From Anisus vortex (taxonomy: Eukaryota; Mollusca; Gastropoda; Planorbidae), in contig OX421500.1 in NCBI GenBank assembly GCA_949126835.1, forward strand, positions 30,671,641 to 30,735,640: a DNA stretch of 64,000 nt. The letters run 5' to 3'. The notes below the pieces were generated by a model that was given only the letters and a program-made list of their open reading frames with translations, ran no database searches and was not told where the DNA came from. Shown here piece after piece: positions 43,919 through 57,600 of the stretch. Position numbers and translations under genes: made by a program. How positions within the stretch are numbered: the first letter of the stretch is position 1; every line of letters begins with the position of its first letter.

Positions 43919-46687
43919 CACACACACACATAGCGTATATGCACGATGAGTCGACATCTGGCGGTAAGATAGAATAAAAAACAACAACCAACCCTTGAAT
44001 TAATACTTTACTGTTCCCAAATACAAACAAACACACGCACCGTCGCACACATACACACAAATTAAACACCCAAAAAGCACATTACCAATTAAACACCAGT
44101 ATATTGTTTGGCTTGTTTAATGCTGTTGTTATGGTCTTTTTTTTTCTCTTATTCTTGTATTCTTGTTTATTTCTAGGTGTTTTATGTTTTGTACCATTCA
44201 ATACATTCATTTCTTGTTGTTTTGTCTGTTATTAATAATGCGTTATGAATATTACCCATACTTGCTAATTTTGTTTTGTCATTTTTAATTTATTAATAAC
44301 AAAGCTTTACTTTATATTCCCTATTCGGTATTTGAAGGGTGGCTTTTTTAATCTGAGAAAGACTTTTCTTTATATAAATATATATTATACATTTAATTTT
44401 TTTATTTTACTAGTTCTAGTCATCATATAACAAACAATAAAAATTGGTTCTTTATAAATGCCCTTTATATGGGCATATGTTGTAAATGTGTTTGTACTTG
44501 TCCTAGAACAAAATATTCAATGCAAATAAAATTGTTTAAAAATATAATACAGTATTATTCTTCAGAGACATTTGACAGTATAACGAATTATTTCATTATC
44601 TATAACTGATATTTTATTTTATAAGTACTCTACGGAAGAGGTTGGCAACCTTTTGAAACTAGTGTGCCAAGGTTTGATTTTCTTAAGGTATTCAGCGTGC
44701 CAACAGTCTAAAATTCAACCTTCTCGGGCAGTAAATTTATTGTAAAAGAGACTTGAATTCCCATTTATGAAGTCTTTCGCGTGCCAATGAAAATCGCTCT
44801 GCGTGCCAAGTCTGACACGCGTTTCGTATGCTGCCGATCCCTGCTCAATGGCATTGACATAAAAAGGCAATAAAGAAAAGATGTCCGTTTCAAACTCGAA
44901 AGTAGACTTTTCCAGGTTTGAGTTTTTTTTGTTTCTACTGCAGCCGACGGGACTGGCTTACGAGTGGACTGAACGAAAGAACGGGTCATCTTGTCTGGAA
45001 CTCTGACGGAAGTGACGTTTCGGTGACCTATTTTCCGGACAGTGAGGCTACCGCTAAAATTAACGTCGATTCACTCACCAGATTGGAGAATATTGTTATA
45101 GTGTACAAATACTATGGTAGGTTTTATGATGTTATAGTACAAAGATACTATAATAGGTTTTACAACGTTATAGTATAAAGAAACTAAGATAGGTTTGACA
45201 ATGTTATAGTATAAAGAAACCAAGACAGGCTTAACAATGCTATAGTATAAAGATACTATTATATGTTTTACAAAGCTATAGTATAAAGCAACTAAGATAG
45301 GTTTTACAATGCTACAGTATAAAGATACTATTATAGGTTTTACAATGTTATAGTATAAAGATTCTATGATAGGTTTTACAATGTTATACTATAAAGATAG
45401 CCTACTATGATAGGTTTTACAATGTTATAGTATAAAGATACTATGATAGGTTTTACAATGTTATAGTATAAAGATACTTTAATAGGTTTGACAATGTTAT
45501 AATATACAAAACTAAGATAGGTTTTACAATGCTATAGTATAAAGATAATATGATAGGTTTTACAATGTTATAGTATAAAGATACTATGATAGGTTTAACA
45601 ATGTTATAATATAAAGATACTATGATATGTATTACAATGTTATAGTATAAAGATACTATGATAGGTTTTACAAAGTGATAGTATAAAGATACTATGATAG
45701 GTTTTACAATGTGATATTATAATCATACAATGTTTTACAATGTTATAGTATAAAGATACAAAGTTTAACAATGTTATAGTAGGCCCTATAAGGATACTAT
45801 GGTATTTTCTACAGTGTTATATAGATACTATAATAAGTATTGGTTTATTACGAATGATACGCTTTAAATTGAATGCGTTGCTTCATTTAACAATACAAAC
45901 AGTACATATATATATATATAGATACTCATATAGTATGATACATAGATAAATGAGATACACAGGTTAAACATACAAATAGGCCTGTGCACATAGGACACAG
46001 ATTTATGTTCAAACCACTCCATTTATTATAAAGAGAAAATGGGGGTTGGTGAAACTTGGTTTATACATCTCTTTGTACGCTGCATACTAGTGGGATAGTG
46101 TTGTCATCACAATGCCCAGTCATTTGTGTATCTATATACAAAATTGTAGCGGTGCCTGATGTGACCGGCTGGCCGCCTGTTGTTCGCCCATGATGTTTAT
46201 GAATAAACTACGCGTTGATTCGCTGTAACACTTCATGTGAATCTTCTCCTCCATCGATGTTAAACTATGACATTGGTTGTTTAAATATCTGCCCAACTTA
46301 ACAATGTAAAGCCTATACAAGTATCAATACTCTGTACACAATAACATTTAAACTATGACACCATTCAACTCGTCTGTCTGTTTTCTCCACTGTCCAGCTG
46401 CCAGTGACCAATACCAATAGGCATGGAACAGGTTGATAATACTGTATTATTGTACAGAGACATTTGACAGTATAACGAATTGTTTATTATCTAAGACTGA
46501 TATTTTATTTCACTGTTTTCTCCACTGTCCAGCTGCCACTGACCAGTACCTATGGGCGTGGAGCAGGTTGATGAAGCCGGCGCCCTTCATCTGTAAAATA
46601 GACCAGCGAGAAACCTGGAGATTTGATCAACAGCGGAGAGATTTCTGTAAGTTGGTTTTATTTCATTGCATGTCAGACAGACAGAGT

Positions 46688-46726
<39 letters not shown>

Positions 46727-49700
46727 GGTTAGAGAGATAGACAGAAAAACGGAGCGATACAGAGCGAAATAGATAGATAGAGAGAAACAGAGATAACTAG
46801 AGAGAGATAGTGAGAAAGAGAGAGAAACAGAGATAACTAGAGAGAGATAGTGAGAAAGAGAGAGAAACAGAGATAACTAGAGAGAGATAGTGAGAAAGAG
46901 AGAGAAACAGAGATAACTAGAGAGAGATAGTGAGAAAGAGAGAGAAACAGAGATAACTAGAGAGAGATAGTGAGAAAGAGAGAGAAACAGAGATAACTAG
47001 AGAGAGATAGTGAGAAAGAGAGAGAAACAGAGATAACTAGAGAGAGATAGTGAGAAAGAGAGAGAAACAGAGATAACTAGAGAGAGATAGTGAGAAAGAG
47101 AGAGAAACAGAGATAACTAGAGAGAGATAGTGAGAAAGAGAGAGAAACAGAGATAACTAGAGAGAGATAGTGAGAAAGAGAGAGAAACAGAGATAACTAG
47201 AGAGAGATAGTGAGAAAGAGAGAGAAACAGAGATAACTAGAGAGAGATAGTGAGAAAGAGAGAGAAACAGAGATAACTAGAGAGAGATAGTGAGAAAGAG
47301 AGAGAAACAGAGATAACTAGAGAGAGATAGTGAGAAAGAGAGAGAAACAGAGATAACTAGAGAGAGATAGTGAGAAAGAGAGAGAAACAGAGATAACTAG
47401 AGAGAGATAGTGAGAAAGAGAGAGAGACAGAGAGAACTAGAGAGAGATAGTAAGAATGAGAGAGATGGAGAGAGAAAGAGAGACAAGGAGAAAGATAAAA
47501 AGAGAGATGGAGAGCTAGAGAGAGATATAGAGAGACAGAGATACAGACAGAGATAGATATATATAGAGAGAGATAGAAAGAGAGAGATGGTGAGATAAAC
47601 AGAGAGAGATGAAGAGAGAGAGAGAGAGAGAGATTTAGATAGACAGAGAGGAATAGAGGGAGATAGCTAAATATAACCTATGGATTTTAGAACTTTATAT
47701 GAATTTTTGCAAATTACAATTAAAAATGATAAATTAAATCATAAAATTAGTTTTTGTTTAAAGAGCTTCAGAATTTAATGATGTTTTAATAAACAGAAAA
47801 CTTGCGTAGACCATGAAAAAAAAACTGTTACGTAACAAAATAGAGACATAGGACTAAAACGCTCATACAGTACTCCTTGCCGCTGCTATGTAAAAAAATT
47901 GAACCCTTCTTATCTAACGCAAATGTTAATATATAATACAAGCTACATTGCCCGGGGAAAATAAAACAGGTCTGTATAAGCTAGAGATAAAAATTGTATA
48001 AACTACAATGAACAGATAGTTCTAAATGTAATAATTAATAAAAATATATTATTTTTTACTGAAAACTTTTATGAAAATAATTTAAAACACGTATTGTAAT
48101 CGGGTAAAAAAATAGGTAAGTCTTTTTATTTAACGAAAATCTAAATTGCCCGGAGTTGCTTGTAGATTTACAATCTTTTTTTAAAGTAATAATTATTGAA
48201 ATGTGAAAAATTGTAGAAAAAAGGTACAGACTAACTGAAGAATCGAGTTAACCGGGTCGCCCGAATGGCAGTGTGGTTCGTTATCCTATTAGCTAGCGAA
48301 GACACATGTCCGATGTGAAATCGAAAAAAAGTATAATATGAGACAATAAGAGCACGTGTCTGTAAATGAACTAATATGATTGGTTCCACACACACGTAGT
48401 CAACTTTATATATATATAGATATTCTAGTTTTAATATATTTTTACAGCTTACGGATCAAACTCATCCAATCCAACTGCCTGGAAGGTGGGGCCCAACATC
48501 ACTTACATCTCCAAGGATACCGTTTTCTTTGAGACCCGTGGTCAGACAACTGACGTTCAACTGGACTGCGAGGCATCAGGAAATCCCAATCCTGAATTCA
48601 AATGGTTTCGGAGATCTTTAAACAGGTAATTTCAAATCAAAGGAATAATCCTAGTTGAAATAAGGTTGTTAAGCGAATATATATATAAATATATCATCAT
48701 CAACATATATAATTGCCGTGAGTTTGTTTGTTTGTTTATATATATATATATATGTTTGTTCGCTATAGGCACCTAAGCCGTTTGACTAATCGGTACAAAA
48801 ATTAAATGTATAGATCGGAAACGTCATCCAAAAGAAAAATTTATTTTATGACTTATAATCATGATTGAATTAATTTTATAAATCAAAAAAAGTATATCCA
48901 GCTATACAAATAAATATAACCGTAATAGCAAATGGCCGTTTCCGTTCATTTACTATATTGAACGCGAGTTTCACTTTGTTGAACGCGAGGGTCTTTTCGG
49001 GTTTTCCCAATTCTGCTGTTGTTTTTTTAATGTGGCGAGACCTTTTTTAAAAGTTACGCACCGCAATTTGGCTTGGAGAGTTTGAATGGTGTAGGCTACT
49101 TTAAAAAAAATACTATCGTATGACGTAATGTCTATAAATTATTTCTTTTTTCATTATTGATGTTTGCATTATCTTTTAAGTAAAAGTAACCAAATGTTAA
49201 AAACAAGTTAGGCCTATAAATGATTACTTTCAAATACCGGGTACCATAAGCTTGGCAACAACAAGATAAAATAAAAACTAAATACCGAAAGAAACATGAT
49301 CAAGACTGTTTTATTGATACAATAAGCAAGAACAAAAATTAAATACCGAAAAAATGTTTCTCAATTTAGTTTTTATTGCATTGAAATATTATTTTCTATT
49401 TTTTTTATATTATTATTTACCTTTTTGATTGTTTTGTATTTATGTTATTTTTTCTTTCAGATAGTATATTACTGTTCATTTAATATTATTAATACAAGTC
49501 AAGTCAACACAACTGTTCGCTACATTTTAAAATTGAATTTAAAAGTCTCTTAAAAAAACAGGACAAGCCTTTCGGCTCTTGTGTCCAGGGCGTAACGCTT
49601 AGGATTGAGCAATCTCTGTCCAGGCTCCAGCCACCCAACGACACGCCGAAGGCGTGGCGTGTCGTGTAACGGGGAAGGTTTCCGCAGCTCAGCGATCGTT

Positions 49701-51594
49701 CACAGTGGTGGCTCGCCAGTATACCTGCACTGTCAACCGGTAGCACAAATCCTATACTATAGGTACATGCATTCAGGCATCGGGTAGTTCTCGAGACGGG
49801 ATTGCAGCGTCCATTGCTTCCCCCCCCCCCCCCCGAGACCATTGGCCTCTCGGCAGTGTAAATGGCATCGGACCAGTTGCGGGGGCTGCGCCCCATGCGT
49901 TCGCCTGCCAGTGTATTCTTAATGGGTTATATCGGCGGTTTAAACACTACGCCAGTCCTTGAGGCCACAATTCCTATCCATATGCAAGGGTCAGGTCGAC
50001 CAGAAACAAATAAAAATAACAAAAACTAAATACCGAAAGAAACATTCTCAACACTGTTTTATTAATACAATTTTTAAAAGTTACGCACCGCAATTTGGCT
50101 TGGAGAGTTTCAATGGTTTACTTTAAACAAAATACTAGCGTATGACGTAATGTCTATGAAATTATTTCTTTTTTCATTATTGATGTTTGCATTATCCTTT
50201 TAAGTAAAAGTAACCAAATGTTTTAATTATTTAATGGATTTACGTCGCTATTGAGAATATCCTTTAATAGGCGACTGTATACACTCTATAAATTAAATGA
50301 TACGACTTATAAAAAAACAAGTTAGGCCTATAAATGATTACTTTCAAATACCGGGTACCATAAGCTTGGCAGCAACAAGATAAAATAAAAACTAAATACC
50401 GAAAGAAACATTCTCAATACTGTTTTATTGATAAAATAAGCAAGAACAAAAATTAAATACCGAAAAAAATCTTTCTCACTTTAGTTTTTATTGCATTGAA
50501 ATATTATTTTCTATTTTTTTTATATTATTTACCTTTTTGATTGTTTTGTATTTATGTTATTTTTTCTTTCAGATAGTATATTATTGTTAATTTAATATTA
50601 TTAATAACAAGTCAAGTCAACACAACTGTTCGCTACATTTTAATATCGAATTAAAAAGTCTCTTTAAAAAACCCGGACTAGCCTTTCGGCTCTTGTGTCC
50701 AGGGCTTAACGCTTAGGATTGAGAAATCTCTGTCCGGGCTCCAGCCACCCAAACGACACGCCGAAGGCGTGGCGTGCCGTGTAACGGGGAAGGTTTCCGC
50801 AGCCCAGCGATCGTTCAATGCGGTTCCCCTAAGTATCATTATCGTGGTGGCTCGCCAGTATACCTGCACTGTCACCCGGTAGCACAAATCCTATACTATA
50901 GGTACATGCATTCAGGCATCGAGTGGTTCTCGAGACGGAATTGCAGCGTCCATTGCTTCCTCCCCCCGAGACCAGTGGCCTCTCGGCAGTGTAATGGACC
51001 TCGGACCCGCTGCGGTGCCTCATGCGTTCGCCCGCCAGTGTATTCTTAATGGGAATGTTTCGGCGGTTTACGCACTACGCCAGTCCTTGAGGCCACAATT
51101 CTTATGCATATGCCAGGGTCAGGTCGACCAGAAACAAATAAAAATAACAAAAACTAAATACCGAAAGAAACAATCTCAACACAGTTTTATTAATACATTA
51201 AGCAAGAACAAAAATTAAATACTGAAAAAAATCGTTCTCACTTTAGTTTTTATTGTATTGAAATATTATTTTCTACGCTTTTTTTTATTATTTACCTTTT
51301 TATTGTTTGGTATTGTGTTTTTTTTCTTTTAGATAGTATATTATTGTTAATTTAATAGGCTATTTTTAATAACAAGTCAAGTCAACACAACTGATCGCAA
51401 CGTTTTAATACCAGACGCTTGACTGTTACAATTATTATGCATATGCCAGGGTCAGAAACAATGAAAAAGAACAAAAACTAAATACCTAAAAGAAACGTTC
51501 ATTGTATTTATTGTAATAGTCTCTTTTCTTTCTCTCTTAACAAAACATATTTTAGTCGTTCGTTTCTCCGTCATTTTGACGGGCATAACCACTA

Positions 51595-51680
<86 letters not shown>

Positions 51681-54600
51681 TACGGCTAAAGCCGAAGTTC
51701 GGCCACTTCGGACATTTCGCACTTGGCCAATGTCCGATGTGCTGGAAATTGCCAGTTCATACGATACTTTGGCCGGTCACTTCCCGAAGTGGCTGGAAAT
51801 CAATGGCTAATGTTCGATGTGCTGATGCAAGACTGTTCGGTAGGCGGCACAGCTGTTGGTTCCGGTGTGATGGCGGCTTGCATTTGGTAGCAAGGACAGT
51901 GAAACGCTGTGACGATAATTTTCTGCTCGTCTGCTGCTATTCAGAGAAAGTCCTGCCGATGTGACTGGTTGTTATTCTGACCGCGATAGAGATTGATAAT
52001 TTACTCTAATAAGCTAATTTGACTGATTTGAAAAATAATAATCAATATAGGCCAATATAGTGATGAAAATACTATTCCACATAAGTGAGATGTTTGCAAA
52101 TGGCGGGAAACAAAAATTAAGAGCGCATTTAGGACATTGCTGATTTAACGTGATTCAGATTTCAGCAACCATAGCTTTAACAAAATATCGGTTGGCTCAA
52201 ACTTAAAACAGGACAATATCCATTGCGCCATTTCAGAGCTCAAAATTTCGTGGGGAAATTGTAATGTATTACTAAAACCGTAAGGTTCCGCGGAACGCCA
52301 TGAATTACTGATGTGGCACCATGTCAGCTTGCGCCGCTTTATTGTTGCCATTATGGTTTCTTGTGGGGCTCCGCAATTAATGATATTTTGTCACAGACAT
52401 ACTCATTAGTCCTGTCTTCTAGGTAGGAAATTCGAAGGATTTTTCTCATGCATTTATTTTCGAATGCCTGCAATTTGTTTTTGGTAGCTGCTAGCAGTGA
52501 CCAGGTTCAACTCAGTAAACAAGAAGTACATCAAGCAAACAATATATATTATATGTTTTGTATTCACAGAGGTGTGCTGGAATGGATAAGTCCACAACTT
52601 AACCCCAGATTTGCCTTGACCTACGGAAGACTGACTATTCGAAACGTAAGTGGTTTTCCTGTTATCAAAACAGCATTGATTAAGCCTAGCCTTGGACAAA
52701 GTCTTTAGATCTTGGCCCAATTATTGGACGGGTGCAGACGATATAGGCCGCTTGACAGTGCAAATAGACTTGGCAAATAACTTGGGCCTTAATAGAAGTC
52801 GCATAGAAGATTATTTTTTTTTACTGTGGTGCCAGGATTTTAAATGACTTATTCCATGACTAAGCGTTTTAGTGGCAACACAATCATTCTCATACATAGT
52901 ATTAGGCTAGCCTATCTGTTTTGCATAGATCTCTGTAAAATATTTGTATAACCTTTTGTTTTATGAATTAAGGTTCTGCACTTTATTTTGTGAATTTCTT
53001 TGCAATAACTATGATGTCTATAATAATACATATAATAATCTATAATACAATATAATATGCAATAAAATACACTATAACACACAGTGGCGTATTTAGGCAT
53101 GTTCCATTGGAACAGGGGCCCCCACAGAAAAGGGGCCCCCACACATCCCAAAAATAAATGTTTGAGTGACATCCCCATATTTCGTTGAAAATGTAAAATA
53201 ATTTTTAATGTATTCCCGTACAATTTAAAGCGCTCCAGTTCAACCAAGCTACGTGCAACAGAAAATGTATGATTTTACAGAATGTAATATGAATTAACGG
53301 CCCTTTTCTGAGGTCGGCCCTATGTGGAGACCACGAGGGACCCCACATAAATTTGGGAACAGAACCCCCACATAAATTTGGGAACAGGGCCCCCCACAAC
53401 CCTAAATACGGCCCTGATAACACAATATAATATACAATATAATATACCATGGTAGCCTTCGATCGTAAAGGTGGGGCTCCTATGCATTAGGACAGGGGTC
53501 GGAAACCTACGACACGCGTGCCAGACTTGGCATGCAGAGCAAATTTCAATGGCACGCGGAAGACCCTAAGAAGACTTTTCAAGTCTTTTCTACAAGTATA
53601 AAGCATGATGACTTCAGTATGTTGGCACGCTGAGTAAATTAAGAAATACTACTTTGGCACACTAAGAATGTCTTGTTTGAGTGTATAAATACTGAGTGAT
53701 TGACTAGCAGAAAGACCTATAGAAGGATTGTAGAATGTAGAGAACCAACGTTAGTTGTTACGTAGGCCAGGGGATTTTTACGTTCTTACTTTTACATAAA
53801 GTAGAGCCACGCCTATAGGTGCACGGTGGTCGAGCGATAGCGCATTCGACTGGCGTACTGAAGGTCCAGGGTTAGAATCTTGGTAAAGGCTAGGATTTTT
53901 TTCCCGGGACTCGAGGGCGTCCCTGAGTCCACCTAGCTCTGATGGGTAACTGACATTAGTTGGGGGTAAAGTAACGGTCAAACATCCCCCTAGTATGCTT
54001 CACCGGCCCTTTGATCAATTTGGTCCGACGGGTACTTTACTTTATAGCAACGCCTGTAGAAATAAAATTCCAGAATGACGGGTAACAACAAACTTTGAAT
54101 ATGCCTTTTAGAGTAAACACAATTTTAAGGGAATGGGTGAGTAGCATCCCCTTCCTACACCTCTATGGACACATAGGCCTATACATAATTTAAAGCAGAC
54201 TTGCATTGAACACAGTTATGATATTATTGCTATAGTTTTTTTTTTTATGGCTGACTCCACCTTACTGTCGATAACGATTGGTGAATATATTCTAAATGAC
54301 AGCCAGATCCTGTGACTGATTCAAGTACCTACACCTGTGTGGCCACTAACAAAGTGGGGACAGTGTGGTCCAATCCTGTTGAAGTGGGCTTTGGATGTAA
54401 GTAATCAATGAAGCCTCTATCTTATAAGGATATGTTGTCATCTACTATACATTCATTAATAAGCTAAATACCACAAAGTTGACCGGAGGAAATTAAATTT
54501 ACATGTACCCTGTAAGCTCCTCGCTTCTGGAAGTGCCCCGCTTCTATCTGAAGACCGTTGGCCTTGAGCCTTCTCAATATCCGGTCCGAAAGTGTGGAAT

Positions 54601-57600
54601 CTACTTTCCATTCAACTCAGGCCAACAGGCTCCATTGATACCTTCTAAAAGAACTTAAAAACTTATTATTTCAATATTTATCTTAGTTAACATGCTTTGA
54701 GCCCTACTGTCTTACCTTTATGTTAGATCGGTTATTGTTTTGTTTTAATTGTTTGATTTGTTCTATGTTTGTAATGTTTTGAATCATCATTTAGCTTTGT
54801 ATCTCTTGGCCTATAGCTTGTATCCGTGTTCTTAGTTGTTTTGTTTAATGCGCTCTGAGCTTGCATTATGTTTGTTGGTAGCGCTATACACATGTCATTA
54901 TAATTATTATTATTAAGCTACAGATAAAAATTTCATAAACAACGAAGAACAGAAATTAATATTTACTGACAACATTTAGGAAAGTAGATCTAATTTAAAA
55001 CAAATATTGTACAAAATGGATTTTTTTTAATGCAGAAAAAGAAAGGGAAAGCTATCAGTGTGGAGTCGAAACCAGGTCGCCCGCATGTCAGTCGGATACG
55101 CTTACCACTCATCTAGAGAGCATACCTGCCAGAAGCGCGATCGCAAAAGTAAATTATGAGACAATAAAGTCACGTGTCTTTAAATTAACCAATGGGGATC
55201 GGAATCCACACACACAGTTTACTATACATAATATAGAGATATTTGAATATAAAAGTTGCATGTGGGCTCTTTCATAGACCTTTTGTAGATCTCATTAAGC
55301 ATAAGTTTAACTTTTTTTTCATTATTTTGAAAATGTATATTATGCTATAACAAAGTTTTGAGTTGTCGGCTTACTACCGAGTGGGATTTTTCAAAAAATG
55401 AAAGTCGCTGTGAAAAAGGTCTAGTCACAAACGGACCAAGGCCTTAAAACAATTGCCTCTGGTTTGGTGGCGAAAGTCCAGCTTGAGCCCCTACAACACA
55501 TCAGAGCGGTAAACAAGGTCACCACTATGTACAAGATCATGAGCCGCCATGTAGAAATGGCAACACAGCCAGGTCGCATCCAACAGGTGTCCCGCTCTAC
55601 CCGAGGTAATCAGCTCAAACTCCATGTACCATACGCACGCACCGACGTTTACAAATATTCCTTTTTTTACGTCCGCCATTATTAGACTGTAGAACTCACT
55701 GGACCAAGCCTCCATCACTGGCTTTTAAATCTTCACTGAAGGGTTTGGGCTAAATGCCTACAATGAGACTCCGTCATTTGTTTGTAGTTCTTGTTTGTTT
55801 GTTAAAAATGTTTATATGTCGTTAAATTAAATTGTGGACTTTTTCCTCGGGCCTAACGGGGTCTCCACAATAATATGAAGAGGAAGAAAACCTCAGCATA
55901 GTTTCAATGACAATTTCCATGTAGACATTACCATAAAAACAAAAAAACTTTCAAGCAAAGTATAACATTGCAAACCGTTATCAAACGAATGTTATGGTAA
56001 ACTGGAACTCTGGGATATGTCCCTCGACAACCGAATAATTACTAGGAGCAGATTTTCTCATTTGTGTATGTCATGTTTGTTAGAAATGCATGAAATTACT
56101 TTTATTTGTTTTCGTTTTTCGCCATGTTTCCTCCACAGATATAAGTGAGTTTTCTAACGTGAAAACAAATTTCATAGACGCCGTTCTGTACATGGGAATT
56201 GAGATAGGATGCGACTTACCTGCACACAACACAGGTATGTTTGAAAAAGTAGGTCTATATTAGTGGATACACCTGCACACATAACAGGTATGTTTGAAAA
56301 AGTAGGTCTATATTAGTGGACACACCTGTACACAACACAGGTATGTTTGGAAAAGTAGGTCTATATTAGTGGACACACCTGTACACAACACAGGTATGTT
56401 TGCAAGGGGGCAGTCTATATATTTATATATATATTATATATATTATTGGACACACCTGCGCTCAACACAGGTAAGTTTGGAAGGGGCGGTCTATATACGT
56501 TTACGGGACCCCACAAGTGTGAGAACTAGAAGGCGATCGATTGTAGTTTAAACAAGATCTGCTAAGCATTTCAAAAAGCTTTTTCTTTAAATTCTTATTC
56601 AAATGCGTTTTGTTGTAAATGTCCTTTGTATTCAATAACCCATCAAATAATTATCTGTGATCTGTTTCATAAACAATACAATTTTGTACTGAAATGTGTC
56701 GTTATCGTAAACTCCTTAGCTATGTCTGACGAGAGAACAATAGATAAATATATAATAGATTCTCTTTACAGTTTTCTTTATTTGAAAACATGTCTTTAAA
56801 TGCAATTATTTTTAAATTTATATTTTTTAAAGAAGTCTCATAAATTCATATTTTTTTCTGTATTATCCTGAACTTTATGAACTTTTCAGTGATCTAATAT
56901 AGCTAAGATCGCATAAACGATTGATAAGGAGAATTATATACAGAAGAATTGGAAAACTCACGTGACCAGCTTTATTTCGATTTGGTTCTATCGTTATTGT
57001 ATTAACAATTTTCCGTTCTATAATATCTTTTTAAATTACATTGTATACTCCATAATGTTTTAAAAATTCATTACGCAAGACTAACATGATTGTACTATGT
57101 CTGTATAGAGTTTGTATAAAGTTTGTATAGAGTTCTAAAACAGCTGTTTGTACATTTTGGTGTCTAGAGTTGCATTACGCTTGGTACAAATCTGACATGA
57201 ACTTTATCAGGACTGACCTGAATCCGCAGTACTTCCTGTCCAGAAACGGAAAGCTCTACATCTCTGAAGTCCAGTCTGCTGACCAGTGAGTTTGTGTATG
57301 TTATTTAAGTAACATTTCTAAGCAGTGTCCTAATTATTAATGTGGTCAATGGTTAGACGGGGTGGCCTGGGCAAGCAAATAAGTATCAATCGGGAACTAC
57401 CGTATATAACTATAATGCTAGAAGTATACATTTTGAGCTCGAATACAAAAGAAAAACAAGAGAATTGTAAAGAGAGCTAGTGCTGGTAACTCCAATCTAC
57501 ACTGACGCCTTGAGGTTCACAAATCATAGAATTTCCCAAGCTATTGCTAGATGCTTTGATTTGTTTTTATTGGGTAACGCTTTAAATACTTTTGACATTC

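Noticed and set aside
44918..45178. Exon B3 extended into the minisatellite
   Set aside because: The donor at 45117 gives the right phase to join exon B4; the extension only reads repeat units to a stop.
45117..45825. CRISPR-like array (36-bp period)
   Set aside because: The whole period is repeated; no spacers, and the first unit is coding DNA.
49504..51023. - strand frames of 130 and 64 codons
   Set aside because: Both arise from the duplicated GC-rich repeat core and are alike only because the DNA is duplicated.
53818..53900. A functional tRNA gene
   Set aside because: A- and B-box-like segments are present but no cloverleaf could be drawn, and the segment is followed by the S1 SINE body.
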